A stretch of DNA of 64,000 bases from Mesorhizobium hawassense (GCF_003289945.1 NZ_QMBP01000010.1:124001-188000), one strand, 5' to 3'. Counted from the first letter of the stretch, positions 24,795-34,019 are shown. Notes: a model not told the origin generated them from the sequence alone. A program made the numbers and translations.

Positions 24795-25727
24795 ATGTTC
24801 AGGCTCGCGCATATTTCCGATGCTCATCTGGGACCACTGCCCGATGTAACCTATCGCGACCTCGCGTCCAAGCGCGTGCTGGGCTATGTCAACTGGCAGC
24901 GCAACCGCCGCCGCCATATGCATGACGCGGTGATCGACAGCCTCGTCGCCGACATCAAGGCCAGTGCGCCCGACCATCTCGCCATCACCGGCGACCTCGT
25001 CAACCTGGCGCTCGACGGCGAGATCGAGATGGCGAAGCACTGGCTGGAGACGCTTGGCTCGCCGCATGACGTTTCCGTGGTTCCCGGCAATCATGACGCC
25101 TATGTGCCGGGCGCCTTCGACAAGGTCTGCCGGGCGTGGGCTCCATGGATGACGGGCGATGGCGTCAACAGCCCTGTCGATCGCAACTCCTTTCCGTATC
25201 TGCGCGTGCGCGGCAATGTCGCGCTGATCGGCGTCACCACGGCGCGCGCCACCGCACCCTTCATGGCCAACGGCTTCTTCATGGAAGGGCAGGCCGAGCG
25301 ACTCGGCAAAGTTCTCGATGATACCGCCGGACAAGGGCTGTTCCGGGCAATCATGATCCACCACCCGCCGGTGCGCGGCGCTGTGCAGCAACATAAGCGG
25401 CTGTTCGGCATCGGCCGTTTCCACAAGGTCATTCGCCGGCATGGCGCCGAACTCGTCCTGCATGGCCATTCGCATCTGCCGTCGTTGTTCACCATCGGCC
25501 CACGCAGCGCCAAAGTGCCCGTGGTCGGGGTCGCCGCCGCCGGCCAGGCGCCCGGTGGCAAGCACCCGGCGGCGCAGTACAACATGTTCGAAATCGATGG
25601 CGAAAAAGGCAACTGGCGCCTGCGCCTGATCCGGCGCGGGCTGACCGGACCGGCGATGCCGCCGTCGGACCTGCAGACCATGGACCTCGAGGTTCCTGCA
25701 GATGGGCGCCAACTCGTCAGAAGCTGA
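24795..25727 (+). CDS. Calcineurin-type metallophosphoesterase
   Basis: 310 residues. All five metal motifs are visible: DAH in HISDAHLG, GD in ITGDLVNL, GNHD in VVPGNHDAYVPG, HH in MIHHPPVRG, and GHSH in LHGHSHLPS. Enzymes of this class cleave phosphodiesters or phosphomonoesters with two metal ions; UDP-DAGn hydrolase (LpxI/LpxH-like) and cyclic-nucleotide activities are possible but cannot be chosen. The C-terminal tail is basic. It overlaps the convergent gene by 11 bp. Confidence 0.92.
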   Translation: MFRLAHISDAHLGPLPDVTYRDLASKRVLGYVNWQRNRRRHMHDAVIDSLVADIKASAPDHLAITGDLVNLALDGEIEMAKHWLETLGSPHDVSVVPGNHDAYVPGAFDKVCRAWAPWMTGDGVNSPVDRNSFPYLRVRGNVALIGVTTARATAPFMANGFFMEGQAERLGKVLDDTAGQGLFRAIMIHHPPVRGAVQQHKRLFGIGRFHKVIRRHGAELVLHGHSHLPSLFTIGPRSAKVPVVGVAAAGQAPGGKHPAAQYNMFEIDGEKGNWRLRLIRRGLTGPAMPPSDLQTMDLEVPADGRQLVRS

Positions 25728-26334
25728 TCTTCATCTGCATGATGCGATCCCAGAACAAGGCCAGCGAAACCGCCAGGCCGACAACGGCGCCGGCGGCGAT
25801 CAGGCCGAGACCGGCAAAGAAGCTCGTCCAGCCGTTGCGGCGGGTTTCGGATTGAATGGGCGGCTCCGCCTCCTGGACCACGGCACGATGCAGGCCGGGA
25901 ACAGCGCTCTCGATGCCGCCCTCCATCATGCGCTGCCGCTCGACGACTCGTTCCGCCACGTAGCGCGTCACCGTATCGGCGACGGCTTTCATCTCCGTCG
26001 ATTCGGCCAGCGCCACACGGCCGACGCGCGTATCCTTGAGGAAGCGGTAGGTGCGGCGGTCGCGCCCCATGGCCACGTGGCTGACCGCATCGATCCATAG
26101 CCGCGGCTGCAGGCCGGACGAGACAGCGAAGTCGAAGCTGTCCATGTCGGCCGGGACATCGGCAAACACCGGGGCAAGCTCGCTCGCCAGCAGCTCAAGC
26201 CGCATGCGGTGCGCCTCGCGCATGTCGACGACGACGTCATCGCGGTCGGCGAAGGCGTTCTTGATGTCGCGTATGGCTTCGGAAAGCTTTCGCGACGGCT
26301 CGACGGGGGTGATTTTGTCGCCTGCATCCTTCAT
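25717..26334 (-). CDS. Hypothetical tail-anchored protein
   Basis: 205 residues from the ATG at 26334, where the plausible protein begins (MKDAGDKITPVEPS). The frame upstream belongs to the neighbour's antisense. The body is helical and charged (RDIKNAFADRDDVVVDMREA), and the last 35 residues include one membrane helix (FFAGLGLIAAGAVVGLAVSL), suggesting a C-terminal anchor. No family is recognised. It overlaps the phosphoesterase gene by 11 bp. Confidence 0.7.
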   Translation of the reverse strand: MKDAGDKITPVEPSRKLSEAIRDIKNAFADRDDVVVDMREAHRMRLELLASELAPVFADVPADMDSFDFAVSSGLQPRLWIDAVSHVAMGRDRRTYRFLKDTRVGRVALAESTEMKAVADTVTRYVAERVVERQRMMEGGIESAVPGLHRAVVQEAEPPIQSETRRNGWTSFFAGLGLIAAGAVVGLAVSLALFWDRIMQMKISF

Positions 26335-26407
26335 GGCGGCTGTCTCGCTGTTGGTTAACAGCGGGTTAACACAATCACCGGCAAAATGCACTGAATGATG
26401 GCGCCGG

Positions 26408-27211
26408 TCAGCTTGCCGCCGCACCGAACACCGGTCGTTGCCGCCTGCCACGGCGGCGCGTGTTGCGGCGCACGATCTCGGCAACCAGGCCGGGGGCTTC
26501 CTCGACCAGCATATGACCCGCGTCGAGGATATGGTGCAGATGGAAACGCGACGGCAGAGCCTCGGTCTGCTCGACCGGCAGCAGCGGGTCCTCCGCTCCC
26601 CAAACAACCATCACCGGCATGTCGAGCGTATCCAGTTGCGCGCTCGGAATGACCCCTTGCCGGTCACCCCTGGTCATTGCCGCCGCCATATCGACAAGGG
26701 CCCGCAACTGGCCCGGCCGCTTGCGCATTTGACAAAGGGCGTCCACCACATGGTCCGGCGGCACGTTCCGCGGGCCCGACATGGCGGCAAGGCAGGCGCG
26801 GACCTCTTTCTTGCCGGCCGCTGCCGCATAACGGCGCAGCAGGGCTGCGTTGATTTCAGGACCGAAGCCGCCGGGCGCCAGCAACGTCAGCGAGGCAATC
26901 CTGCCGGGATCGGCGAGCGCCATCAAGGTCGCGACAGCGCCGCCCATGGAATGGCCGACGAGGTGGATTTTGTTCAGCTGACGGGCGGCCAGGTCCGCAA
27001 GGATCGTTCGGGCGGCCTGCTTGGCGCCGCCCATGCCTTCGCATTCCAGCGAATGCCCATGTCCGGGAAGATCATAGGCCAGTACTCTCATGCCCGGCAA
27101 AAGCGATGCGGCCACGTCGCGCCAGATCGCCAGGCAGGAACCGAAGCCGTGCAAAAGCACGATCGTTTTCGTGCCTGTGCCGCATTCGACAGCATGAGGG
27201 GATGGAAGCAT
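26408..27211 (-). CDS. Alpha/beta-hydrolase fold protein
   Basis: 267 residues from the ATG at 27211. The catalytic triad is readable: nucleophile Ser in LVGHSMGGAVATL, Asp in VWGAEDPLLPVEQ, and His in ILDAGHMLVEEAP. The oxyanion loop is LLHGFGSC. It resembles general esterases of the 3-oxoadipate-lactonase/haloperoxidase type. The substrate is unknown. Confidence 0.88.
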   Translation of the reverse strand: MLPSPHAVECGTGTKTIVLLHGFGSCLAIWRDVAASLLPGMRVLAYDLPGHGHSLECEGMGGAKQAARTILADLAARQLNKIHLVGHSMGGAVATLMALADPGRIASLTLLAPGGFGPEINAALLRRYAAAAGKKEVRACLAAMSGPRNVPPDHVVDALCQMRKRPGQLRALVDMAAAMTRGDRQGVIPSAQLDTLDMPVMVVWGAEDPLLPVEQTEALPSRFHLHHILDAGHMLVEEAPGLVAEIVRRNTRRRGRRQRPVFGAAAS

Positions 27212-27473
27212 GAAGACTAGGGTAGCGGGGAAACAGGAGCAGCAATTGCGAATTGTGGCTGGATTGCTCCCCGGCCAGATCGATAGCCAGTAAAATTTTC
27301 GCGACCGTTTCGCCCCTTTGCGGCCGTCATTCAGAAAGGCGCGGCACGTCGGTTCGGCACCCAGCGAAGCCGACTCCAATCGTCATAAGCATTTGTTTTT
27401 GCAAAGCTTAGGGCGAAGTCGGCCGCCAGATGGCCGGCCGGCTCACCGCAACAGCAGCGCCGGGCAATTGCCG

Positions 27474-29255
27474 TCAGCTCGGGTTGCCTATTCCAGCTTC
27501 GCGCAAAGATTGTACCAGCCGCTCGGTCAGGTCGGCAGGGTATTTGCGGTCGACGAATGTCGCGCGCGGATCGGCGGCGAATTTCGGGAATTCGGCGGTC
27601 AACTGGTTGGCAAGCTCGCTCGCCAGCTTGTCGCGGCCCGAAATCCTGGCGCCGATCAGACGCGCGGCCAGATAGTGCGACTTGGATGCCGTCGTGCGCA
27701 GCGACTCGCTGGCGACCGCGGCCTTTTTCATGTCGCCCTGCATGAAGGCTCCGACGAACAGGCCATAGTCCCACCAGGTCGGGTGGCCGCTGAAGGCCTC
27801 GACCGCATGGCTCAGGATCGGCGTTCCCTCATCATATTTGCCGGCGAAGATCAGGCCGTAACCATAGGCGGCGGCCATGCCGAGATCGTACGGGTTGAGT
27901 TCATAGGCCTTGCGCATCCAGCGGATCGCTTCGTCCGTGTTGCCGAGACGCGAGTTGAGATAGCCAAAGGCTCGATGCGCGTGCGGGGTCATCGGCCCCA
28001 TCTGGACGGCGCGGTGGGCAAGCGACATGGCCTTTTCGAACGTCGCATCCGGCGGATAGGCGTAGTGGGCAGTGACGGCTTCCATATGAAGCGAAGCCAG
28101 TTCCGCATAGACGAGTGATGATTTGGTGCCTTGGCTGACGAGTTTCTCAAGGCACCGATACGCAGCTTCGTGTGTCTTGGCGTTCATGTCGAGATAATAG
28201 CGGTCGTCGAGCACCAGGCATCCGATCTGGCTGGTCCGGATGTCGCTCTGGTCAATGTAACTATAGATCGCGCCCGAAGCGGGAACAGTCGAGGTCAGGA
28301 GGCTGGCGGTGTTGCTTTCGACCACGCCAGGCGCGCTTTCAGCCGATGTCAGGTTGCGCGACAGGAGAACCCGTCCGGTCGCAACGCTCTGCAATTCGAC
28401 CGTGACGTCGCCGGCGGCGGGCCCGGGAACGACATCGAAGACGAAACTGATCGGGTCGGCGGACTGATCGCGCGTTGAATCCGCATCGCGCCCGATGAAG
28501 TCGATGGTGTCGAAACCGGCAAGGCCGGCGCGCAGCGACGACGCGACGCGAGCCGCCTCCGCTCCATCGGCTTTCACGGCAATGTAGATCAGCGGCAGGG
28601 AGTCGAATATCGGCTGGGCCGCGGTGCCGGTCGCGCCCGCCGCTTCGGCCGTCGAGGCCGTGTCGTTGCCGTCGATGAAGGCATTGCTCTGACGCACGAT
28701 GAGCACGCCGAGCATGACGATGACCAGAACCATGGCGGCCCAGAAGAACCGCAGTTGTCGCGTGAGCGACTGGGCAGGCGCCGCCGGCGCAACTGGCTCG
28801 CCAGGCGCATGGAGGTCTGGACGTTCGGCCGCGGCCGGAGCTGCTTCGGCCAACACGTCGGGCCGCTGCGCGATGTTGCCGGACGCGGATTTGGCATCGC
28901 CGGGCAGCCGGATCGCGTTCAGCTCATAAGAGGGAACATAACCGCCGCGCGGGATCGCGATGCGCACCGGTTCGGCGATGCCTTCATTGGCGAAATACTG
29001 CTCCAGAAGCTCGCGCAGCCGCCCGGCCTGGACCCTGACCACGGCGTCGGTGGAGGCGTCGAAATCGCCGTCCTTGCCGAAGACGTCCATGGCGATGGAA
29101 ACGCCCTTCAGCCTGTCCGCCTCGCCGGCCTGCTCGCGTTCGACTAGATAGCGTAAAAGCCTGCGTGCACGCTCGGATCGTCCGAACGTTTCGCTGGCAA
29201 GCAGTCGCTCCAATGTCTCGCGCACTGCGGGGGCGGCAGGCGGGGCAGGCTCCAA
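27474..29255 (-). CDS. Membrane protein with N-terminal wHTH-like domain and C-terminal TPR repeats
   Basis: 593 residues from a TTG at 29255 that follows AAGGA at good spacing; a GTG at 29315 would add 20. The N-terminal block RSERARRLLRYLVE, LKGVSIAMDVFGKDGDFD, DAVVRVQAGRLRELLEQYF and IAIPRGGYVPSYE recurs in alphaproteobacterial proteins annotated as adenylate-cyclase- or TPR-type regulators. A single membrane helix (FFWAAMVLVIVMLGVLIV) lies near residue 190. The C-terminal half has TPR-like helices (AHRAFGYLNSRLGNTDEAIR). No cyclase catalytic site is seen. It may be a ToxR-like membrane regulator. Confidence 0.78.
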   Translation of the reverse strand: MEPAPPAAPAVRETLERLLASETFGRSERARRLLRYLVEREQAGEADRLKGVSIAMDVFGKDGDFDASTDAVVRVQAGRLRELLEQYFANEGIAEPVRIAIPRGGYVPSYELNAIRLPGDAKSASGNIAQRPDVLAEAAPAAAERPDLHAPGEPVAPAAPAQSLTRQLRFFWAAMVLVIVMLGVLIVRQSNAFIDGNDTASTAEAAGATGTAAQPIFDSLPLIYIAVKADGAEAARVASSLRAGLAGFDTIDFIGRDADSTRDQSADPISFVFDVVPGPAAGDVTVELQSVATGRVLLSRNLTSAESAPGVVESNTASLLTSTVPASGAIYSYIDQSDIRTSQIGCLVLDDRYYLDMNAKTHEAAYRCLEKLVSQGTKSSLVYAELASLHMEAVTAHYAYPPDATFEKAMSLAHRAVQMGPMTPHAHRAFGYLNSRLGNTDEAIRWMRKAYELNPYDLGMAAAYGYGLIFAGKYDEGTPILSHAVEAFSGHPTWWDYGLFVGAFMQGDMKKAAVASESLRTTASKSHYLAARLIGARISGRDKLASELANQLTAEFPKFAADPRATFVDRKYPADLTERLVQSLREAGIGNPS

Positions 29256-29406
29256 GTGTCGATCCTTCCGAACGGCACAGGTTAGGGCGCGATCATATAG
29301 CGCCCGCGCCGGCACACAAGGATGCTTCTTGTTATGCGATCGCGTAAGCCACCGGAAATTCCCCCGCCGGTTAACTGACTACAGGGAAATTGCGTCAGTT
29401 TTGCCA

Positions 29407-29433
29407 CACGGCGCGCCTTGCGGACGCGCCGTG
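29407..29433. terminator. Stem-loop downstream of leuA, possible terminator
   Basis: CACGGCGCG at 29407-29415 pairs with CGCGCCGTG at 29425-29433 around a 9-nt loop, 18 bp beyond the leuA stop. There is no T-run, so this is a weak call. Confidence 0.45.
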
Positions 29434-29450
29434 TTCAAGAGCCCGACCGG

Positions 29451-31190
29451 TCAGCCGGCCTTGCGGCCAAGGATACGGTTAGCGGCCGAAACGACTGCCT
29501 CCAGCGAGGCGGCGACGATGTTGGTGTTGATGCCGGCGCCGAACAGCTTGCCGCCCGGATACTCCATCTCGACGTAAGAGATCGCCGAGGCGTTGGAGCC
29601 GCGCTGCAGGGAATGCTCCGAATAGTCGAGCACCGACATGTCGACGCCGACATGGCGCGAGAGCGCATCGACAAAGCCGTCGATCGGGCCGGTGCCCGAG
29701 CCGGTGATGGTCACTTCCTTGCCGTTGTCGAGGATATCGGCCTCGACCATGCGCCGGCCCTTCACCTCGGTGTCCGGATAGGTGCGGTGGTCGAGGAACT
29801 TCAGCCGCGCGCCGGGCTGGTCGACATAGGTTTCGAGGAAGCGATCATGAATGCGCTTGGCCGGCACTTCCTTGCCTTCAGCATCGGTGATCGCCTGTAT
29901 CGCCTGGCTGAACTCGATCTGCAGGTTGCGCGGCAGATTGAGGCCGTAATCGGCCTGCAGCACATAAGCGATGCCGCCCTTGCCCGACTGCGAATTGATG
30001 CGGATGATCGCCTCGTAGGTGCGGCCGACATCGGCCGGGTCGATCGGCAGATAAGGCACCTCCCAGATCGGCGTGTTGGCCTTCTTCAGCGCCTTCATGC
30101 CCTTGTTGATGGCATCCTGGTGCGAGCCGGAGAAAGCCGTGTAGACCAGCTCGCCGACATAAGGATGGCGTTCCGGGATCTTCAGCTGGTTCGAATACTC
30201 GTAGACGTCCTTCATCCGATTGATGTCGGAGCAGTCGAGTTCGGGATTGACGCCCTGGGTGAACATGTTGAGCGCCAGCGTGACGATGTCGACATTGCCG
30301 GTACGCTCGCCATTGCCGAACAGCGTGCCCTCGACGCGATCGGCGCCGGCCATCAGGCCGAGCTCGGTGGTGGCGATGCCGGTGCCGCGGTCATTGTGCG
30401 GATGCAGCGAGATGATCAGGTTCTCACGGTTGTCGAGGTTGCGGCACATCCATTCGATGCGGTCGGCATAGACGTTGGGTGTCGACATCTCGACCGTCGA
30501 TGGCAGGTTGATGATCAGCTTGTTGTCGGCCGTCGGCTTCACGATCTCGGTGACGGCGTTGCAAATCTCCAGCGCGACGTCGAGCTCGGTGCCGGTGAAG
30601 CTTTCTGGCGAATATTCGAAGCGGTAGCCGCCGCCGACCTTGGCCGCCATGTCGGTGATCATCTTGGCGGCATCGGTGGCGATGCGCTTGATGCCGGCGA
30701 CGTCCTTTTCGAAGACGACGCGGCGCTGCAATTCGCTGGTCGAATTGTAGAAATGCACGATCGGGCGGTGCGCACCCTTCAGCGCCTCGAAAGTCCGCGT
30801 GATCAGCTCGGGCCGGCATTGCACAAGCACCTGGAGCGACACGTCGCGGGGCACGCCGCCTTCCTCGATGCACCAGCGGGCAAAGTCGAAATCCGTCTGC
30901 GAGGCCGAGGGGAAGCCGATCTCGATCTCCTTGAAGCCCATGTCGAGCAACAGCGCGAACATGCGCGCCTTGCGCTCGTGGCCCATCGGGTCGATCAGCG
31001 CCTGGTTGCCGTCGCGCAGGTCGACCGAGCACCAGACCGGCGCTTTCTCGATTACCTTGTTCGGCCAGGTGCGGTCGGTCAGGCCGACTGTCGGGTAGGA
31101 CTGGTATTTGCGTGCTGCATCCGGCATGTGGCCGGCCGCGCGCTTCTCGGCTTCAGCCTCGCCGGCGTGGATTTCTTCTCGTGCGTTCAT
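29451..31190 (-). CDS. leuA: 2-isopropylmalate synthase LeuA
   Basis: 579 residues from the ATG at 31190, which lies 8 nt after GGGAG; another ATG at 31196 is too close to it. The HMGL-like catalytic barrel has DLRDGNQALIDPM, HPHNDRGTGIATTELGLMAG and GNGERTGNVDIVTLAL. The C-terminal leucine-sensing domain follows, including SNASAISYVEMEYPGG. This is the longer LeuA type. It condenses acetyl-CoA with 2-oxoisovalerate, the first step of leucine synthesis. A leader peptide with consecutive Leu codons lies upstream. Confidence 0.97.
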   Translation of the reverse strand: MNAREEIHAGEAEAEKRAAGHMPDAARKYQSYPTVGLTDRTWPNKVIEKAPVWCSVDLRDGNQALIDPMGHERKARMFALLLDMGFKEIEIGFPSASQTDFDFARWCIEEGGVPRDVSLQVLVQCRPELITRTFEALKGAHRPIVHFYNSTSELQRRVVFEKDVAGIKRIATDAAKMITDMAAKVGGGYRFEYSPESFTGTELDVALEICNAVTEIVKPTADNKLIINLPSTVEMSTPNVYADRIEWMCRNLDNRENLIISLHPHNDRGTGIATTELGLMAGADRVEGTLFGNGERTGNVDIVTLALNMFTQGVNPELDCSDINRMKDVYEYSNQLKIPERHPYVGELVYTAFSGSHQDAINKGMKALKKANTPIWEVPYLPIDPADVGRTYEAIIRINSQSGKGGIAYVLQADYGLNLPRNLQIEFSQAIQAITDAEGKEVPAKRIHDRFLETYVDQPGARLKFLDHRTYPDTEVKGRRMVEADILDNGKEVTITGSGTGPIDGFVDALSRHVGVDMSVLDYSEHSLQRGSNASAISYVEMEYPGGKLFGAGINTNIVAASLEAVVSAANRILGRKAG

Positions 31191-31285
31191 CGTCATGTCT
31201 CCCGGCGGCTCGCATGATCGCCTTGGGCGGATTGGTGGCGAGCGTCGCCTCTACCAGAATTTCGTTCGCTTGATATGACTTTGCC

Positions 31286-31347
31286 AAGGAGCCTGCGCCT
31301 TAAGCGGCGGGTATCGACCGCCGGGCGCTCCTTCAGCGAACCCGGCG
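31286..31347 (-). promoter_or_regulatory. Attenuator-like alternative hairpins between leader peptide and leuA
   Basis: Three stems compete: CGCCGGG/CCCGGCG (31319-31325 with 31341-31347), GGCGG/CCGCC (31306-31310 with 31318-31322) and AAGGAGC/GCTCCTT (31286-31292 with 31327-31333). They share strands, so ribosome position on the leader could choose between them. No U-run follows, so the mechanism may not be a simple terminator. Confidence 0.55.
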
Positions 31348-31452
31348 ATCGCCGATAAGGCCGAGAAGAAGCAGCGTCGAAGCGAGCGCGCGCGCGGTCT
31401 CGCCGGCAAAGCCGGTGCGAGCGGAAGCGACGGTGCGGACGCGCGTTGTCAT
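31333..31452 (-). CDS. Leu-rich leader peptide of leuA (candidate attenuation peptide)
   Basis: 39 residues starting MTTRVRTVAS. Residues 28-31 are four consecutive Leu codons (CTG CTT CTT CTC) inside ASTLLLLGLI, just before GDRRVR and TGA. AAGAGAG precedes the ATG. Leader peptides rich in the end product's amino acid are a hallmark of ribosome-mediated attenuation. The leader ends about 140 bp before leuA. Confidence 0.72.
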   Translation of the reverse strand: MTTRVRTVASARTGFAGETARALASTLLLLGLIGDRRVR

Positions 31453-31598
31453 GACGGCTCTCTTACAGGAGCGACCCCTCGTAGGCAAGCCGGGCCGGAA
31501 TTGCTTGAATATCATCCCCAATGCAGGCGCTCTTCCCCGCGCGCCGCAAATGCGCCAGACTTGGCGATCGACGGCAGCAGCCGGGGAGGGGGTCATCC

Positions 31599-32765
31599 AT
31601 GAATTTCGTGTTCTTCTCGCCGCATTTTCCAGCCAATGGCGCCGAGTTTTGCGACCGGCTGAAGAAGGCCGGGGCGACTGTGCTCGGCATCGGCGATGCG
31701 CCCTTCGAGAGCCTGAGCGGCAAGCTCAAGGTGTCGCTCTCGGAATATTACCGGGTCGCGGACATGGAGAATTACGACCTGGTGTTCCGCGCGATGGGGC
31801 ACTTCATCCACAAATGGGGCCGAATCGACCGCTTCGAGTCGCTCAACGAGCATTGGCTGGAGCTCGAGGCCAACATCCGCACCGACTTCAACATCTTCGG
31901 CACCAAGCTCGATTTCGTGAAGAACCTCAAACGCAAGAGCCGTATGCGGGCCTTCTTCCGCAAGAGTGGCGTCGAGACCATTCCGCAGCGCAAATGCTCC
32001 GACCGCGCAGGCGCCATGACCTTCATCCGCCGCGTCGGCTACCCGGTGGTGGTCAAGCCGGATTCCGGCTCCGGCGCCTCCAACACCTTCAAGATCTCCA
32101 ACGCCAAGGAGCTCGACCAGTTCTTCCGGGACAAGCCGGAGGGCGTGACCTTCGTCATGGAGCAGTTCATCGAGGGGCTGGTGGTGACCTTCGACGGGCT
32201 GGTCAACCGCGACGGCGAGGTGGTGCTGGCGGCCAGCCACCGTTACGACCAGAGCATCATGGATGCGGTCAACAAGGACCGCCACATGAGCTACACCTGC
32301 TTTCCGGAAATCACGCCGGCAGTGGAGGAGGCGGGACGCAAGATCCTCAAGGCGTTCGACGTGCGCGAGCGCTTCTTCCATATCGAGCTGTTCGAAACCA
32401 AGGACAATCGCGTCATTGCGCTCGAGGTCAACATGCGCCCGCCCGGCGCCTGGATGACCGATGCCATCAACTACACGTTCGATATCGACGTCTATGCCGC
32501 ATGGGCCGACATGGTGGTCAAGGACGCCGCCGGCGGCCCTTACAAGGGCAAGTATTTCACCGCCTATGCCAGCCGCAAACGCCACATCGACTATTTGCAC
32601 AGCCATGCGGACGTGCTAGCCGCCCACGGCGACAAGATCGTCCATCATCAGGCCATCGAAGAGGTTTTCAGCCGCGCCATGGGCAATTACGCCTACCAGA
32701 TGCGTTCGAAGGATCGGAAGGCGCTGCGCCAGGCGGTCGACTATATCCACGCGGAAAAGGCCTGA
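31599..32765 (+). CDS. ATP-grasp family protein
   Basis: 388 residues from the ATG at 31599, after GGAGGGGG. ATP-grasp elements are YPVVVKPDSGSGASNTFKI (nucleotide lid) and HIELFETKDNRVIALEVNMR (metal-binding Glu/Asn), with VVTFDGLVNRDGEVVLAASH between. Such enzymes join a carboxylate to an amine or thiol with ATP. The next gene, an esterase-like hydrolase, starts 4 bp downstream, so both probably work on one unknown small-molecule pathway. The reaction cannot be named. Confidence 0.88.
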   Translation: MNFVFFSPHFPANGAEFCDRLKKAGATVLGIGDAPFESLSGKLKVSLSEYYRVADMENYDLVFRAMGHFIHKWGRIDRFESLNEHWLELEANIRTDFNIFGTKLDFVKNLKRKSRMRAFFRKSGVETIPQRKCSDRAGAMTFIRRVGYPVVVKPDSGSGASNTFKISNAKELDQFFRDKPEGVTFVMEQFIEGLVVTFDGLVNRDGEVVLAASHRYDQSIMDAVNKDRHMSYTCFPEITPAVEEAGRKILKAFDVRERFFHIELFETKDNRVIALEVNMRPPGAWMTDAINYTFDIDVYAAWADMVVKDAAGGPYKGKYFTAYASRKRHIDYLHSHADVLAAHGDKIVHHQAIEEVFSRAMGNYAYQMRSKDRKALRQAVDYIHAEKA

Positions 32766-32769
32766 GCCG

Positions 32770-33546
32770 ATGGACGTCTCCTATCACAAGGGCCATGCCC
32801 GCAATCTCGGCCGCGACATGGAATACAAACGCTACGGCCATGCCGGGCGCCCGGTGGTGGTGTTCCCGACCTCGCAGGGGCGGTTCTACCAGTTCGAGGA
32901 TTCGGGCGGGGTCGCAGCGCTTGCCGACTTCATCGACACCGGCCGTATCCAGCTCTTCACGCTGGACGGCATCGATTCGGAATCCTTCTTCAACAAGCAT
33001 GCCGATGGCGCGCATCGCATTGCCCGCCACGAAGCCTATTTCCGCTATGTGCGCGAAGAGGCGCTGCCGGAGCTGCAGGCGATTGCCGCCAAGGCCAATG
33101 GTGGACGCGTTCTCAAGCCTCTGTTCTGCGGCTGCTCGATGGGCGGCTACCACTCGTCGAATTTCGTGTTCCGCTTTCCGGAACTGGCGAGCGGCGTGAT
33201 CTCTCTCTCCGGCGTCTATTCGGCCCGCGACTTCTTCGGCCGGGCGTTGGAAGGCAACATCTACTTCAATTCGCCGCTCGATTATCTGCCCGGTATCGTC
33301 GACCAGAAGCTGCTCGGACGGCTGCGGGCGCTGCGGCTGATCTTCTGCTGCGGCCAGGGCGCCTGGGAAGAGCGCATGCTCGTCGAAACGCGCGAGCTGG
33401 AGCAGGTGCTGCGCGACAAGTCCATTCCCGCCTGGGTCGACTATTGGGGCGGCGACGTCAGCCATGACTGGCCGTGGTGGCACAAGCAGCTGGTCTATTT
33501 CTTCGGGCGGTGGCTGGATGACGATCTGATGAAGCGGCTCGACTAA
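32770..33546 (+). CDS. Esterase-like alpha/beta hydrolase paired with the ATP-grasp gene
   Basis: 258 residues. The nucleophile elbow is CGCSMGGYHSSNFVF (Ser123), and the oxyanion region GRPVVVFPTSQGRFYQF resembles esterase-D-type proteins. The final WGGDVSHDWPWW carries the His and Asp region. The ATG at 32770 is 4 bp after the ATP-grasp stop, so the two are co-translated. Its TAA stop is the first position of a 144-nt palindromic repeat. Confidence 0.85.
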   Translation: MDVSYHKGHARNLGRDMEYKRYGHAGRPVVVFPTSQGRFYQFEDSGGVAALADFIDTGRIQLFTLDGIDSESFFNKHADGAHRIARHEAYFRYVREEALPELQAIAAKANGGRVLKPLFCGCSMGGYHSSNFVFRFPELASGVISLSGVYSARDFFGRALEGNIYFNSPLDYLPGIVDQKLLGRLRALRLIFCCGQGAWEERMLVETRELEQVLRDKSIPAWVDYWGGDVSHDWPWWHKQLVYFFGRWLDDDLMKRLD

Positions 33547-33688
33547 GCTGTGCCGATATTCAGGTGATGCCGGCCTGCGAGCGGCGGCTTCCTGCGCTTC
33601 CGGTGCTCACATACATGAAGTACGCTCCGCGCCGGTTCTCGGAAGCCGCCGTTCTCGACCCGGCCTGACCTGAATCTCGACGCAGCTT
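33545..33688. repeat. 144-nt imperfect palindrome, family C, copy 1
   Basis: The element begins AAGCTG within the TAA stop of the hydrolase gene and ends with CAGCTT. Inner arms include GATATTCAGG...CCTGAATC and CGGCGGCTTCC...GGAAGCCGCCG. The second copy at 39661-39804 has the same length and about 90% identity over the 128-nt core. Its terminal bases differ but remain self-complementary. Confidence 0.85.
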
Positions 33689-33701
33689 TAGGGTTCAGCC
33701 C

Positions 33702-34019
33702 ATGACTGCCACGCCCGATCCCATTCGCCGCTTTGTCGATGCCACCAACGCGGGCGACACCGCGGCATTTCTCGACACATTCACGGACGTTGCGTTCCTC
33801 AGCGACTGGGGCCGCGATTTCCGTGGCCGCGACGGCATCGCCAGCTGGAACCTTTCGGACAATATCGGCGTGCGATCCAATCTTCGCATCGTCCGCGTCA
33901 CGCAGCGCGACGGCGTCTACCACGCCCGCGTCGCCGTGACCGGCAATGGCTTCAACGGCGAGGGCGACATGGCCTTCACGCTGGAAGGCGACCACATCGC
34001 GAGCCTGATCATCAGCTGA
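33702..34019 (+). CDS. Small SnoaL/NTF2-like protein
   Basis: 105 residues with the NTF2-like cone-fold pattern: PDPIRRFVDATNAGDTAAF, then FLDTFTDVAFLSDWGRDFRG, then HARVAVTGNGFNGEGDMAF and the ending GDHIASLIIS. Members are isomerases, hydrolases or binding proteins; no catalytic residue is diagnostic. It starts just after the palindromic repeat and converges on the SDR gene. Confidence 0.75.
   Translation: MTATPDPIRRFVDATNAGDTAAFLDTFTDVAFLSDWGRDFRGRDGIASWNLSDNIGVRSNLRIVRVTQRDGVYHARVAVTGNGFNGEGDMAFTLEGDHIASLIIS

Noticed and set aside
29418..31217. A 599-codon plus-strand frame over leuA
   Set aside because: It is the antisense of leuA, with an Arg/Asp/His-rich composition typical of reverse-strand frames in high-GC DNA.
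31415..33199. A 594-codon plus-strand frame over the ATP-grasp and esterase genes
   Set aside because: Low-complexity, Arg/Gly-rich translation; the other frames encode recognisable enzymes with ribosome sites.
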